Origin: Verrucomicrobiia bacterium
GTDB taxonomy: Bacteria > Verrucomicrobiota > Verrucomicrobiia > Limisphaerales > UBA1100
Assembly: GCA_014239365.1 (NCBI GenBank)
Contig: JAAZZB010000053.1
Location: forward strand, 1 to 64,000
Reading direction: 5' to 3'
DNA: 64,000 nt
Shown: piece after piece, positions 34,399 through 43,055 of the stretch
Layout of the letters: each line of letters opens with the position of its first letter
Position numbering within the stretch: the first letter of the stretch is position 1
Program-made: the position numbers and the translations under genes
The notes under the pieces: generated by a model
What the model saw: only the letters and a program-made list of their open reading frames with translations
The model's database searches: none
What the model was told of the DNA's origin: nothing

Positions 34399-35822
34399 TG
34401 GAATACGAAGCCGTCATAGGATTGGAAACGCACGTGCAACTTCGCACGCGTACGAAGATGTGGTGCGGGTGTGCTAATGAATATGGCGCGGACGCGAACA
34501 CGAATGTCTGTCCGGTGTGCCTTGGGTTGCCGGGGGTGCTGCCCGTGCCCAATGCGGAGGCGTTGCGGAAGACGGCTTTGACGGGAATGTTGCTGAATTG
34601 CGATGTGCCCGGATTCTCAAAGTGGGATCGTAAAAATTATTTCTATCCGGATAACCCAAAGAATTATCAACTCACGCAATTGGATTTTCCATCCACGATT
34701 GAAGGGTTTGTGGAGTTTGAATTTGGCGAGGGCACCGAGCGCGTGCGCATTAACCGCGCGCATCTCGAGGAGGACGTGGGCAAGAGCACTCATTTTGCCG
34801 ATTATAGCGGTGTGGATTTCAATCGCGCAGGCGTGCCGCTTTTGGAAATTGTCACCGAGCCTGACCTCTCCGGGGCCGAGATGGCTTATGAATATCTGAA
34901 CGCGCTCAAAGCCATTCTGGAATATGGCGGCGTGAGCGATTGTGATATGGAAAAAGGGCAGGTGCGTTGCGATGTAAATATCAGCGTGCGACCGATCGGC
35001 CAAACGGAGTTAGGCGAGAAAATTGAAATCAAAAATATGAATTCCTTCAGCGGCGTGCGCCGCGCGGCCGCTTTCGAAATTGAACGCCAAATCGGCGTGC
35101 TGCGTGAGGGCGGAACGCTCGTGCAGGAAACCCGCCGCTGGGATGATGCCATCGGCATCACCGAGAGTATGCGCACCAAAGAAGACGCGCATGACTATCG
35201 TTATTTTCCGGATCCTGATTTAATGCCCCACACGCCTTCGGAGGAATGGCTCGCCGAGATCCGCGGTTCGGTGATGGAACTGCCGCTCGCCCGCAAGCGG
35301 CGTTTGATGGCGGATTATCAATTGCCCGCCAGCGATGCAGAAGTCTTCGTGGGCGACGCGGCGTTGGGTGATTATTTTGAGGCGGCAGCGAAGGGTGCAA
35401 AAAACCCAAAGGCCGTGGCCAACTGGGTGATGAATAATTTGCAGGCGAAGCTTGCGGAAACTGGGGGCTCGGTGGCCGAAGTAAAATTTGAACCATCAGC
35501 GATTGGCGAATTGGTGGGGCTCATTGAGGGCGGTCAAATCAACAGCAAGATTGCGCAGGATGTGTTTGTGGAAATGTTCGAAAGCGGCAAATCACCGATG
35601 GCCATCGTTGAGGAAAAAGGCCTTTCTCAAGTGAGCGACTCCAGTGAGTTGGAAGCGTTTTGCAAAGATGCAATCGAAGCCAACCCGGGCCCGGCTGAAG
35701 ATTTCCGGAACGGCAAAGAGACGGCGTTGAATTTTTTGAAGGGACAGGTAATGAAAGCCAGTCGGGGAAAGGCGAATCCGCAAATGGTTGGGGGATTGCT
35801 GAAGAAAATTTTGGGCTCGTGA
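34398..35822 (+). CDS. gatB: Asp-tRNA(Asn)/Glu-tRNA(Gln) amidotransferase subunit B
   Basis: 474 residues from the ATG overlapping the gatA stop. Starts YEAVIGLETHVQLRTRTKM and contains NTNVCPVCLGLPGVLPVPN, KNYFYPDNPKNYQLTQ and RIHLEED-type sequence, and the YRYFPDPDLMP motif. GatB binds the misacylated tRNA and activates its side chain with ATP before amidation. The C-terminal YqeY-like tail domain ends LLKKILGS. With gatC and gatA it makes a complete trimer, which implies that a Gln- or Asn-tRNA synthetase may be missing. Confidence 0.97.
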   Translation: MEYEAVIGLETHVQLRTRTKMWCGCANEYGADANTNVCPVCLGLPGVLPVPNAEALRKTALTGMLLNCDVPGFSKWDRKNYFYPDNPKNYQLTQLDFPSTIEGFVEFEFGEGTERVRINRAHLEEDVGKSTHFADYSGVDFNRAGVPLLEIVTEPDLSGAEMAYEYLNALKAILEYGGVSDCDMEKGQVRCDVNISVRPIGQTELGEKIEIKNMNSFSGVRRAAAFEIERQIGVLREGGTLVQETRRWDDAIGITESMRTKEDAHDYRYFPDPDLMPHTPSEEWLAEIRGSVMELPLARKRRLMADYQLPASDAEVFVGDAALGDYFEAAAKGAKNPKAVANWVMNNLQAKLAETGGSVAEVKFEPSAIGELVGLIEGGQINSKIAQDVFVEMFESGKSPMAIVEEKGLSQVSDSSELEAFCKDAIEANPGPAEDFRNGKETALNFLKGQVMKASRGKANPQMVGGLLKKILGS

Positions 35823-35842
35823 TGTTTTGCCATAGAGTCACA

Positions 35843-35897
35843 GGTAGGGCGGGGTGTCTCACCCCGCCACGGCGCGCTGGGACAGCGCGCCCTACCC
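35843..35897. repeat. Nested palindromic REP-like element
   Basis: Outer arms GGTAGGGC and GCCCTACC enclose two inner hairpins, GGCGGGGTG/CACCCCGCC and GGCGCGCTG/CAGCGCGCC. It lies in the gap between gatB and mpl. The GTAGGGCG...CGCCCTAC border is the type linked to REP-associated tyrosine transposases in other phyla; no such transposase is in the window. Confidence 0.8.
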
Positions 35898-35917
35898 ATT
35901 ACCTTGGCCAATAGAAA

Positions 35918-37294
35918 ATGCTTTCAAACATCCAATCCATTCACTTCATCGGAATCTGCGGCACCGCGATGGCCTCAGTGGCGGCGGCGTTGCAGGAACG
36001 CGGCGTGCGGGTCACCGGCTCGGATGCGAATGTGTATCCGCCGATGTCCACATTTCTGGCCGAGCGCGGCATTGAAGTGCGTGAGGGGTATCGCGAGGAA
36101 AATCTAAGTGACGCGCCGGAGTTAGTGGTCATCGGAAATGCCATCAGCCGTGGCAATCCCGAGGCCGAAGCGGTTTTGGAACGCAAGCTGCGTTATTGTT
36201 CGCTGCCGGAATTGTTGAAGGAAACGTTCATTCGCGGCAAGCGCTCCATTGTGATTGCCGGCACGCACGGCAAAACCACTACCACCGCGCTGCTTTCTTG
36301 GGTGTTTGAGCACAACGGACTGAACCCCAGTTATCTCATCGGCGGCATCCCAAATAATTTTTCGCAGGGCGCGCGCTTCACGGACAGCGAATGGTTCATC
36401 ATTGAGGGCGACGAATACGACACGGCGTTTTTTGATAAGCGCAGCAAATTTGTCCATTACCTTCCGGAAGTGGCGGTGCTCAATAATCTTGAATTCGACC
36501 ACGCGGACATCTTTGAAGACCTCGCCCAAATCCAAAAAAGTTTTCGCCACTTCATCAATCTCATTCCCCGCAACGGGCTCCTCATCGCCAATGGTGACGA
36601 TGCGAACATCGCGCCGTTACTGGAAATTGATCATTGCCCAATTCAGCGATTTGGATTGGGCGATGCGGCCGACTTGCGGTTCACAGTGGAGGGTTCGCGG
36701 TTCTCAATTGGAGGCACGGAGTTTGCGCTGCCGCTCTTTGGCGAGTTGAATGTTCGCAATGCGCTGGCGGTGATCGCCGTTGCGCGGCATTGCGGGTTGA
36801 GTGATGCGCAAATCCAATCGGCCTTCGATTCCTTTGAAGGCATTAAACGGCGAATGGAAGTGCGCGGCGAAGCGCGCGGTGTGACAGTGATTGACGATTT
36901 TGCCCATCATCCGACCGCCATCCGCGAGACGCTCAAAGCCCTGAAAGCGCGTTTTCCAAATCGCCGCATTTGGGCTGTGTTCGAGCCGCGCAGCAACAGC
37001 ACACGCCGCAGTGTTTTTCAGGATGACCTCGCTGCTGCCTTTGGCGATGCGGATTGCGTGGTCGTCGCACAAGTGGCGCGTTTGGAGCAAATCCCCGAAA
37101 CCGAGCGGCTAGATGCAAAACGATTATTGGCTGACATCCAAGCCCTCGGTGCAGATGCCGCGTACTTGCCGGACGTGGATGCGATTGTAAATCACGTGAC
37201 CGCCAAAGCGGCGGTAGGGGATGTGGTGTGCGTGCTTAGCAACGGTGGCTTTGGCGGCATCCACGAAAAATTATTGTCGGCGCTCAGGGGGTGA
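35918..37294 (+). CDS. mpl: UDP-N-acetylmuramate:L-alanyl-gamma-D-glutamyl-meso-diaminopimelate ligase
   Basis: 458 residues, a Mur ligase. FIGICGTAMASVAAALQERG marks the N-terminal Rossmann domain. The ATP loop is GTHGKTTTTALLSWV (about 108-122), followed by FIIEGDEYDTAFFDKRSKF, LNNLEFDHADIF, and DDFAHHPTAIRETL with FEPRSNSTRR in the C-terminal domain. The EGDEYDTAFFD motif separates Mpl from MurC. It recycles cell-wall tripeptide. The 3' end overlaps the convergent TPR gene by 24 bp. Confidence 0.95.
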   Translation: MLSNIQSIHFIGICGTAMASVAAALQERGVRVTGSDANVYPPMSTFLAERGIEVREGYREENLSDAPELVVIGNAISRGNPEAEAVLERKLRYCSLPELLKETFIRGKRSIVIAGTHGKTTTTALLSWVFEHNGLNPSYLIGGIPNNFSQGARFTDSEWFIIEGDEYDTAFFDKRSKFVHYLPEVAVLNNLEFDHADIFEDLAQIQKSFRHFINLIPRNGLLIANGDDANIAPLLEIDHCPIQRFGLGDAADLRFTVEGSRFSIGGTEFALPLFGELNVRNALAVIAVARHCGLSDAQIQSAFDSFEGIKRRMEVRGEARGVTVIDDFAHHPTAIRETLKALKARFPNRRIWAVFEPRSNSTRRSVFQDDLAAAFGDADCVVVAQVARLEQIPETERLDAKRLLADIQALGADAAYLPDVDAIVNHVTAKAAVGDVVCVLSNGGFGGIHEKLLSALRG

Positions 37295-38287
37295 TGTGTT
37301 TTCCGGTTTGGGCGAGCGCTCGATGGCGTTGAGTAATCGTTGTTTCAATTTTGCGTAAATCTCTACGTTTACTTTTTCGAGATGCCGTTTGGCTTCGTTG
37401 AAGTGATTGGTTTCGATGTTTACGATAGCCATTTGTAATTCGGCCCAGCTGCGCTCGTCTTCGGTGGTGGCGAGCGTGGCGGCGTGTTTCCACGCGGCGA
37501 GTGTTTTTTGGCGTGGAAGGGGTTTGAAATCGTGGAAAGTCTCGGCGAGGTCAGCGGCGATTTCAAAATTGTTGGGGTCCAAACGCAACGCTTCATTGAT
37601 TTGTTTCAGCGCTTCCTCGGTGATTTCGCGCGGTGTGAGTTTTAAGTGGGCAGCGGCTTCCTTTTGGAACAGCGAAAGTGCAATGGCGTAGTTGTGGCGA
37701 TAGAGCGGCGAGCGTGGTGCGAGGCGAATGGATTTTTGATACGCTTCCAGCAGTTCGCCCACGCGCGTGTGGCGGCCGGATTCCACGGCAAGTGTGCCGA
37801 GGTGAGTGGCGATGTTGTTGTGCACGGCGGCATTGAAGGGCGCGAGTTTGGCGCTGGCCTTGAGTTCACGGAGAGCGCCTTGTTGGTCATCGAGATGGGT
37901 GAGGAAGCTTCCGTATGCAGCGCGGGCGCGGGCGTTATTGGGGTGTTTTTCTAAAAATGCGAGATACAATTTGCGGACCCGATCGAGCCGCATTCGGATG
38001 CGCTGGGCAAGCTGTTTACGCCGGATGGGGTCGGTGCGAATGAGGGTGGTGTTTTCTTCAATCCATTTGGCCACCTCGGTGATGGCGGTGTTGTCGGCAG
38101 TGAAAATGTTTTGCAGTTCTGATTCTTCGGTAAGCGGCGTGGTGGGTTGATTGGCGTTGGGTGAGCGCACGGGAGTCGGCTCGGTTTTTGGAGTGCTGGA
38201 GCGTGTGATGCTTTTTATCCAAGCGCATCCATTTCCGCCGAGGAGGGCGATGAACAGGATTGGCAAGATTAAGCGGATCGTTGGCAC
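37271..38287 (-). CDS. Exported TPR-repeat protein
   Basis: 338 residues. The N-terminus LILPILFIALLGGNGC is an export signal, with Cys21 as a possible but imperfect lipidation site. A Thr/Pro/Asn-rich linker is followed by helical repeats from about residue 95 to 320 of TPR type, e.g. NARARAAYGSFLTHLDDQQG, RSPLYRHNYAIALSLFQKE and LRLDPNNFEIAADLAETFHD. TPR proteins act as scaffolds, here probably in the periplasm. No specific partner is apparent. Confidence 0.75.
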   Translation of the reverse strand: MPTIRLILPILFIALLGGNGCAWIKSITRSSTPKTEPTPVRSPNANQPTTPLTEESELQNIFTADNTAITEVAKWIEENTTLIRTDPIRRKQLAQRIRMRLDRVRKLYLAFLEKHPNNARARAAYGSFLTHLDDQQGALRELKASAKLAPFNAAVHNNIATHLGTLAVESGRHTRVGELLEAYQKSIRLAPRSPLYRHNYAIALSLFQKEAAAHLKLTPREITEEALKQINEALRLDPNNFEIAADLAETFHDFKPLPRQKTLAAWKHAATLATTEDERSWAELQMAIVNIETNHFNEAKRHLEKVNVEIYAKLKQRLLNAIERSPKPENTSPPERRQ

Positions 38288-38352
38288 GCGGGACTTTTAG
38301 CATTCGCGGTGCGTGCTGGCAATGGCGGGAGTGGTTTGGCAAACTCACGCGG

Positions 38353-39171
38353 ATGAGTTTGGAAGATCATATTGGGGACGTGTGCCGCAAGGCGCGTTTG
38401 CAAACGGGAACGCCCATCGACGCGGCGGCGGCTTTGGCGGGTTTGACTGAAGCGCAGTTGAAAGAATGGGAGACGGAAGGCGTGATCGAAGCACCGGTGA
38501 ATGTGACTGCGTTGGCGGATCGTTTGGGGCTTAATGCTGCGAAGGCGCAGCGGGTGGCGGATGGGTGGGAACCGGCGGCGGTGGATTTGACGCGTTGGCT
38601 CGAGTTGCGCGTAGTGACCACGGCGGAGGGGTTTGAGGTGAACAGCTTTGTGGTGTGGGACGGCGCCACGCGCGAGGCGGCAATTTTTGATACGGGCTGG
38701 TTTGCGGATGATTTGTTTCGCATCTCGGAAGAGAACGAGTTGAACGTGCAACATTTGTTTATCACGCATATGCACGGCGATCATGTGGCGGCGATTGGTG
38801 ATGTGCGCAAGCGGTGGGCGGAAATTGAACTGCACTCGAACAATTCCGGCGCGCCCGAGCGCAATCGGGTGACGCCCGGCGAATTGGTTGCGGTGGGCGG
38901 TTTGTCTGTTTCCGCGCGACTCACGCCGGGGCATGCGGAGGATGGAGTGACGTATGTCATCGAAGGCTGGCCCGACAATGCACCGGCGGTGGCAGTGGTG
39001 GGGGATGCAATTTTTGCCGGTTCGATGGGGAAAGATTTTGACACGCCGGAACTGGCGCAACAGAAAGTGTGCGAGGAAATTTTGTCTCTGCCGGGCGACA
39101 CGTTGATTTGCCCCGGTCACGGGCCGCTCTCCACGGTGGCGGAGGAGCAGGCGAACAACCCCTTCTTTTAG
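38353..39171 (+). CDS. MBL-fold metallo-hydrolase with N-terminal helix-turn-helix-like region
   Basis: 272 residues from ATG 38353; longer frames run over the divergent TPR gene. Residues 1-85 are helical and resemble an XRE-like helix-turn-helix (DAAAALAGLTEAQLKEWE, then a repeat-like ALADRLGLNAAKAQRVADGW). Residues from about 90 are a glyoxalase-II-like MBL domain with metal ligands in THMHGDHV (about 136-143), LTPGHAEDG, VVGDAIFAG and CPGHGP. Substrate unknown; thioester or lactone hydrolysis is typical. The fused N-terminal region is unusual. Confidence 0.82.
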   Translation: MSLEDHIGDVCRKARLQTGTPIDAAAALAGLTEAQLKEWETEGVIEAPVNVTALADRLGLNAAKAQRVADGWEPAAVDLTRWLELRVVTTAEGFEVNSFVVWDGATREAAIFDTGWFADDLFRISEENELNVQHLFITHMHGDHVAAIGDVRKRWAEIELHSNNSGAPERNRVTPGELVAVGGLSVSARLTPGHAEDGVTYVIEGWPDNAPAVAVVGDAIFAGSMGKDFDTPELAQQKVCEEILSLPGDTLICPGHGPLSTVAEEQANNPFF

Positions 39172-39236
39172 GCTGCTTGCCGTGTTTTGGATTGACCGCG
39201 CAATGCGCCGTTGCTAATTTGCGCGGCCCGAAATCG

Positions 39237-39716
39237 ATGCAGCCTATGCGACATACCATCTCCGTCCTCATGGAAAACACCTTCGGCGTGCTCACGCGCG
39301 TGGCAGGGATGTTTAGTGGGCGCGGCTACAACATCGACTCCCTCAACGTGGCGCCTACGCATGATCCGGAAGTTTCGCGGATGACAATTGTGACCCGCGG
39401 CGATGATGCCACGGTGGAGCAAATCGTGCGTCAGCTCAACAAGTTGGTGAACGTGCTTGAGGTGACGGACTTCCGCGATTACGAATACATCGATCGCGAA
39501 TTGGTTTTGGTGAAAGTGAAAGTGGATGGCAAGCGCCGATCCGAGGTGATGCAAATCACGGATATTTTCCGCACCAAAATTGTGGATGTCCAGCCGAAGA
39601 GCATGACCATCGAAGTGACCGGCAACGAAACAAAAGTGACGAAGTTCATCGAGTTGATGGAAAACTTTGGTGTACTCGAACTTACTCGCACCGGAAAAGT
39701 GGCGCTCTCGCGCTAG
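39237..39716 (+). CDS. ilvH: Acetolactate synthase small (regulatory) subunit
   Basis: About 159 residues from ATG 39237 (ATG 39246 also possible). It begins RHTISVLMENTFGVLTRVAG, followed by FSGRGYNIDSLNVAPT, the ACT-domain valine-binding region, then QLNKLVNVLEV and a C-terminal ferredoxin-like domain ending ENFGVLELTRTGKVAL. It activates the catalytic subunit and gives valine feedback. The catalytic ilvB gene is not next to it; ilvC follows 31 bp downstream. Confidence 0.95.
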   Translation: MQPMRHTISVLMENTFGVLTRVAGMFSGRGYNIDSLNVAPTHDPEVSRMTIVTRGDDATVEQIVRQLNKLVNVLEVTDFRDYEYIDRELVLVKVKVDGKRRSEVMQITDIFRTKIVDVQPKSMTIEVTGNETKVTKFIELMENFGVLELTRTGKVALSR

Positions 39717-39747
39717 GGAATCCGTTGCCTTAAATTTTTAAAATATA

Positions 39748-40773
39748 ATGCCAGCAAAAGTATACACCGACAAAGATGCGAACCTGAAAGATCTCAAGGG
39801 CAAAACCCTTGCGGTGCTCGGGTTCGGCAGCCAAGGCCACGCGCACGCGCTCAATCTCAAAGAGAGCGGATGCAAGGTCATCATCGGCCTTTATAAAGGC
39901 AGCAAGTCGCGCCGCGTCGCGAAGCAAAAAGGCTTCGAGGTGTTCGACACCGACGAAGCCGTGCGCCGTGCAGACATCATTATGGTGGCTCTGCCGGACA
40001 CCAAACAGGCGGCGTGTTTCAAAAAAGATATTGAGCCCAACCTCGCCAAAGGAAAGACACTCGTGTTTTCCCACGGCTTTTCCATTCACTTCAAAACCAT
40101 CGTTCCGCCCAAAAATGTGGACATCATTATGGTGGCGCCCAAAGGGCCGGGCCACATCGTGCGTCGGCAATTTTTGGAAGGGAAGGGCGTGCCATCGTTG
40201 ATCGCGGTTTTCCAAAACCCATCACGCAAAGCAAAGAAGATTGCGCTCGCCTGGGCGAAAGGCATCGGCGGCACGCGTGCCGGCGTTTTGCAAACGACCT
40301 TCAAAGAGGAAACAGAAACCGATTTGTTCGGCGAACAAACCGTACTATGCGGCGGCGCAAGCGCGCTCATTCAAGCGGGCTACGAGGTGCTGGTGGAAGC
40401 GGGGTATCAGCCGGAGATGGCGTACTTCGAGTGTTTGCACGAACTCAAACTCATCGTGGATTTGATGAACGAAGCCGGCATCAGCGGGATGCGGTTTTCT
40501 ATTTCCGAGACGGCCAAGTGGGGTGACGTGAGCGTGGGGCCGAAGATTATTGACGCCAGCGTGAAACGTCGAATGAAGACGGCGCTCAAGGAAATCCAAA
40601 ACGGCAAGTTCGCCAAAGGCTGGGTCAAAGAATACGAAACCGGTTACAAGCGCTACAACAAGTTGATGAAAGATGGCGAGAAACACAACATCGAGAAAGT
40701 GGGCGCTCGCCTGCGGGGCTTGATGCCGTGGATGAAAAAACGCGCGGTGGGCGGCGCTCAAGCTGCTTATTAG
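39748..40773 (+). CDS. ilvC: Ketol-acid reductoisomerase, class I
   Basis: 341 residues, the short class I form. The NADPH-binding loop is [20 protein letters not shown], with the specificity loop containing YKGSKSR. The knotted C-terminal domain has the Mg-binding residues in [17 protein letters not shown] and [15 protein letters not shown]. It converts acetolactate to dihydroxyisovalerate in valine/isoleucine synthesis. It forms an operon with ilvH. Confidence 0.97.
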   Translation: MPAKVYTDKDANLKDLKGKTLAVLGFGSQGHAHALNLKESGCKVIIGLYKGSKSRRVAKQKGFEVFDTDEAVRRADIIMVALPDTKQAACFKKDIEPNLAKGKTLVFSHGFSIHFKTIVPPKNVDIIMVAPKGPGHIVRRQFLEGKGVPSLIAVFQNPSRKAKKIALAWAKGIGGTRAGVLQTTFKEETETDLFGEQTVLCGGASALIQAGYEVLVEAGYQPEMAYFECLHELKLIVDLMNEAGISGMRFSISETAKWGDVSVGPKIIDASVKRRMKTALKEIQNGKFAKGWVKEYETGYKRYNKLMKDGEKHNIEKVGARLRGLMPWMKKRAVGGAQAAY

Positions 40774-40866
40774 TAACGTTTTGGCCCGTTGGGCGTCTGT
40801 CAGTCACAGATGTTTGGGCATAAAAAACGCTCGCTATTCCGGCCATTGTCCGGTAGGTTGACCCAT

Positions 40867-41751
40867 ATGAGAGGGGGGCGAATTCTATTACTTTTTACGG
40901 CAACCGTGTGGGCGGGTGGTTTGGCATGGGCACAGGATGCTCCGCCGGTACGAACGAATACCGAAACCAATTCACCCGCGGTCAACACCAATGCAACGTC
41001 CACGACTACAAACACATTGCCGCAAGTAGTGGGGCCGGAGTTGAAGCCGGTTGAGATCGTGCCGGAAGAGCCCAAAGACGATGATGCCCTTGCGGAGGCT
41101 CGTCAGGAAGCAAAGATCAAGGCGCTGAAAGAATTTGGCGTGATCGTTCGCAAAGATCCATTTCGGCTGAACCCACCGCCCAAGATTGAAAAGCCAGCCG
41201 AGATTGAAGAATTTATTCCAGTTGGGGCGCCGCAACTTCAGGGCATTTCCACTCTGTACAATCCGCCGAAAGCTGTGTTGCGAATGAGCAAGGCTGGCGG
41301 CGGCAAAGCGATCAGTGTATTTCTCGGGCCGGAAGAATCCAAGGATGGCGTGGAAGTGCTTAGCATCGATGTGGCCACTAGCACGGTGGTAGTGAAGGTG
41401 GGCGAAAACACATACGATCTCAAAATCGAGAAACCACAATTTGCCTCCAAGGAACCAACTCCAAGTCGCGGCAGTCGCTATCCCCCACGCGGTTCATCCA
41501 CATCCAAGCGGCCCGGAAGTTCCAGTTCGCGTCCGAGTACGCCTTTCAAAAAACCGGGTGGCCTCAAGCCTGTGCCCACTCGGCCGGATGCAAGTTTCCG
41601 GGCCGCGCCGCCGCAATATGAATTGCCGGCTTTCAATGAAGCCGTGCAAAAACTCGCCGTGGAACCTTCGCAAATTTCCACTCAACGCGAGATGATTCAC
41701 GGCCAGTTGAACTACACTGTGCCAACGGATTTCCCTGAGAAGCTGCGCTAA
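40867..41751 (+). CDS. Exported PilP/GspC-like protein
   Basis: About 294 residues from ATG 40867, which follows GGTAGG and gives a clean signal peptide (RILLLFTATVWAGGLAWAQ). A Thr/Asn-rich linker and an acidic helix precede KDPFRLNPPP and then a small beta domain (about 135-205) with LQGISTLYNPPKAVLRM, SIDVATSTVVVKVG and ENTYDLKI. The pattern resembles PilP/GspC homology regions of type IV pilus and type II secretion alignment subunits. The tail is Ser/Arg/Pro-rich. No other pilus or secretion gene is adjacent, so this remains inference. Confidence 0.6.
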   Translation: MRGGRILLLFTATVWAGGLAWAQDAPPVRTNTETNSPAVNTNATSTTTNTLPQVVGPELKPVEIVPEEPKDDDALAEARQEAKIKALKEFGVIVRKDPFRLNPPPKIEKPAEIEEFIPVGAPQLQGISTLYNPPKAVLRMSKAGGGKAISVFLGPEESKDGVEVLSIDVATSTVVVKVGENTYDLKIEKPQFASKEPTPSRGSRYPPRGSSTSKRPGSSSSRPSTPFKKPGGLKPVPTRPDASFRAAPPQYELPAFNEAVQKLAVEPSQISTQREMIHGQLNYTVPTDFPEKLR

Positions 41752-43055
41752 TCTCCCGCAGCACCCGCCACGCACGGCGCAAGAATCGCATCGCGCATAC
41801 CGTGGATGATTTTTTTATCCGCCGGGCACACTGTCGCCAGCACACCGCCCAGATTCACCTCATCCTCACCGTGCACAAAATAATACGGGCACAAACGCAC
41901 GCGGCCGGGCATTGTCTTGGCTTCGCCCGATTCAAAATCAAACCACTCGTGTTGGACGCGCCTTGGTTTTTCAAACCGTTGCAAAATCCACGGCGACTTC
42001 CCAAATCCCGCGACAGCCTCATCCACCGCGACAGCCCATTCCGATTGCGAAAGGTCGTGCCCCAGCCGCACGCTGCGTGCCCCCCAGGCGCGTTCGTTGA
42101 AGCCGGATAATTTCAAAACCAACTGACGGTTTTTTTGAGAAAGTTCGGCTAGTTGTCGCCAGTTCGTGATGTCCAGCCCCGGCACTGCCGCGTGGGGCGG
42201 TAGCGGCGAGGGATCCACGAGCCACGTTTGGGGAATGGTTGTTTCCAGTTGGCGCAAAAATTTCCCGCCCAATTCGCGTTGCCAAAATTCACGCAAGTTG
42301 CGATTCCAAAATAATGCGAACAGCATTTTCTCTTCGAGATGCGCCTTGGGGGGCGGGGTGAGTTGGATTTGTTTGGCCGCGGCCTTGTCAAAAAGCGCCG
42401 CGTGCGCGGGCACGTTTTCCAAATCGAACAACTCGAAAAACCGATACACGCTGTCGCCTTCAGCAACTCCATCAAAATCCGAATCACAAACGCTAAAGCG
42501 TTCGCCCGCGCGCGACGACAACCATTCCATCTCTGGCCGGTACGTGTCGGATTCCTCGGACACCATCAAATGCACCGGCCCATCGCCGTTGAAAATCCCC
42601 GCGAAGCCATCGACCATTCCGCGCGCGCCGCCGAGCACTTCGGAGTGTTCGGCGTAAGTTTCATTAAGCCAACCCGTGAGGCCAATGCCGCCGGGCACGC
42701 TGTCCAGTTCGGTGATGCGCCAGCCGTCTTCGGTCAGCAAAATATCCGGACGCAACACGCGCGGCAGTGCAGTCTTAAATCCAGCGTGCCGTTGCCAATC
42801 GAGCAGTGATTGCGGTTTGCCTTGATCCAACCATTCCGCCACCCACGCCGGTTGTTTGCCAGCCACGCTATGGCGGTACAGCAAATCCGCTGCGCGATAA
42901 AATTGCAGCAGCACGCGCCCGAGTGATTCCAATTCACGCGCGAATTTTGCGTCCAGCGAAAAAGGCTCCGTGGCAATGCGCCATGCGTGCCCTTCAAACA
43001 AACCGCCAGCAGGCAGAGCGTCTCGAATGCGTTTGGCTTTTGTGGCGGCGTCCAT
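41748..43055 (-). CDS. ATP-grasp-like protein of unknown function
   Basis: 435 residues from the ATG that overlaps the proA stop (TAATG), so translation is coupled to proA. Recognisable features are DGWRITELDSVPGGIGLTGW (acidic substrate/metal-binding style), LVLKLSGFNERAWGARSV (an ATP-grasp nucleotide lysine-type strand) and WILQRFEKPRRVQHEW. Their order suggests a circularly permuted ATP-grasp ligase. No exact family is recognised. ATP-grasp enzymes join a carboxylate to an amine or thiol; a glutamate-related substrate could fit the proA neighbour, but that is speculation. Confidence 0.6.
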   Translation of the reverse strand: MDAATKAKRIRDALPAGGLFEGHAWRIATEPFSLDAKFARELESLGRVLLQFYRAADLLYRHSVAGKQPAWVAEWLDQGKPQSLLDWQRHAGFKTALPRVLRPDILLTEDGWRITELDSVPGGIGLTGWLNETYAEHSEVLGGARGMVDGFAGIFNGDGPVHLMVSEESDTYRPEMEWLSSRAGERFSVCDSDFDGVAEGDSVYRFFELFDLENVPAHAALFDKAAAKQIQLTPPPKAHLEEKMLFALFWNRNLREFWQRELGGKFLRQLETTIPQTWLVDPSPLPPHAAVPGLDITNWRQLAELSQKNRQLVLKLSGFNERAWGARSVRLGHDLSQSEWAVAVDEAVAGFGKSPWILQRFEKPRRVQHEWFDFESGEAKTMPGRVRLCPYYFVHGEDEVNLGGVLATVCPADKKIIHGMRDAILAPCVAGAAGD

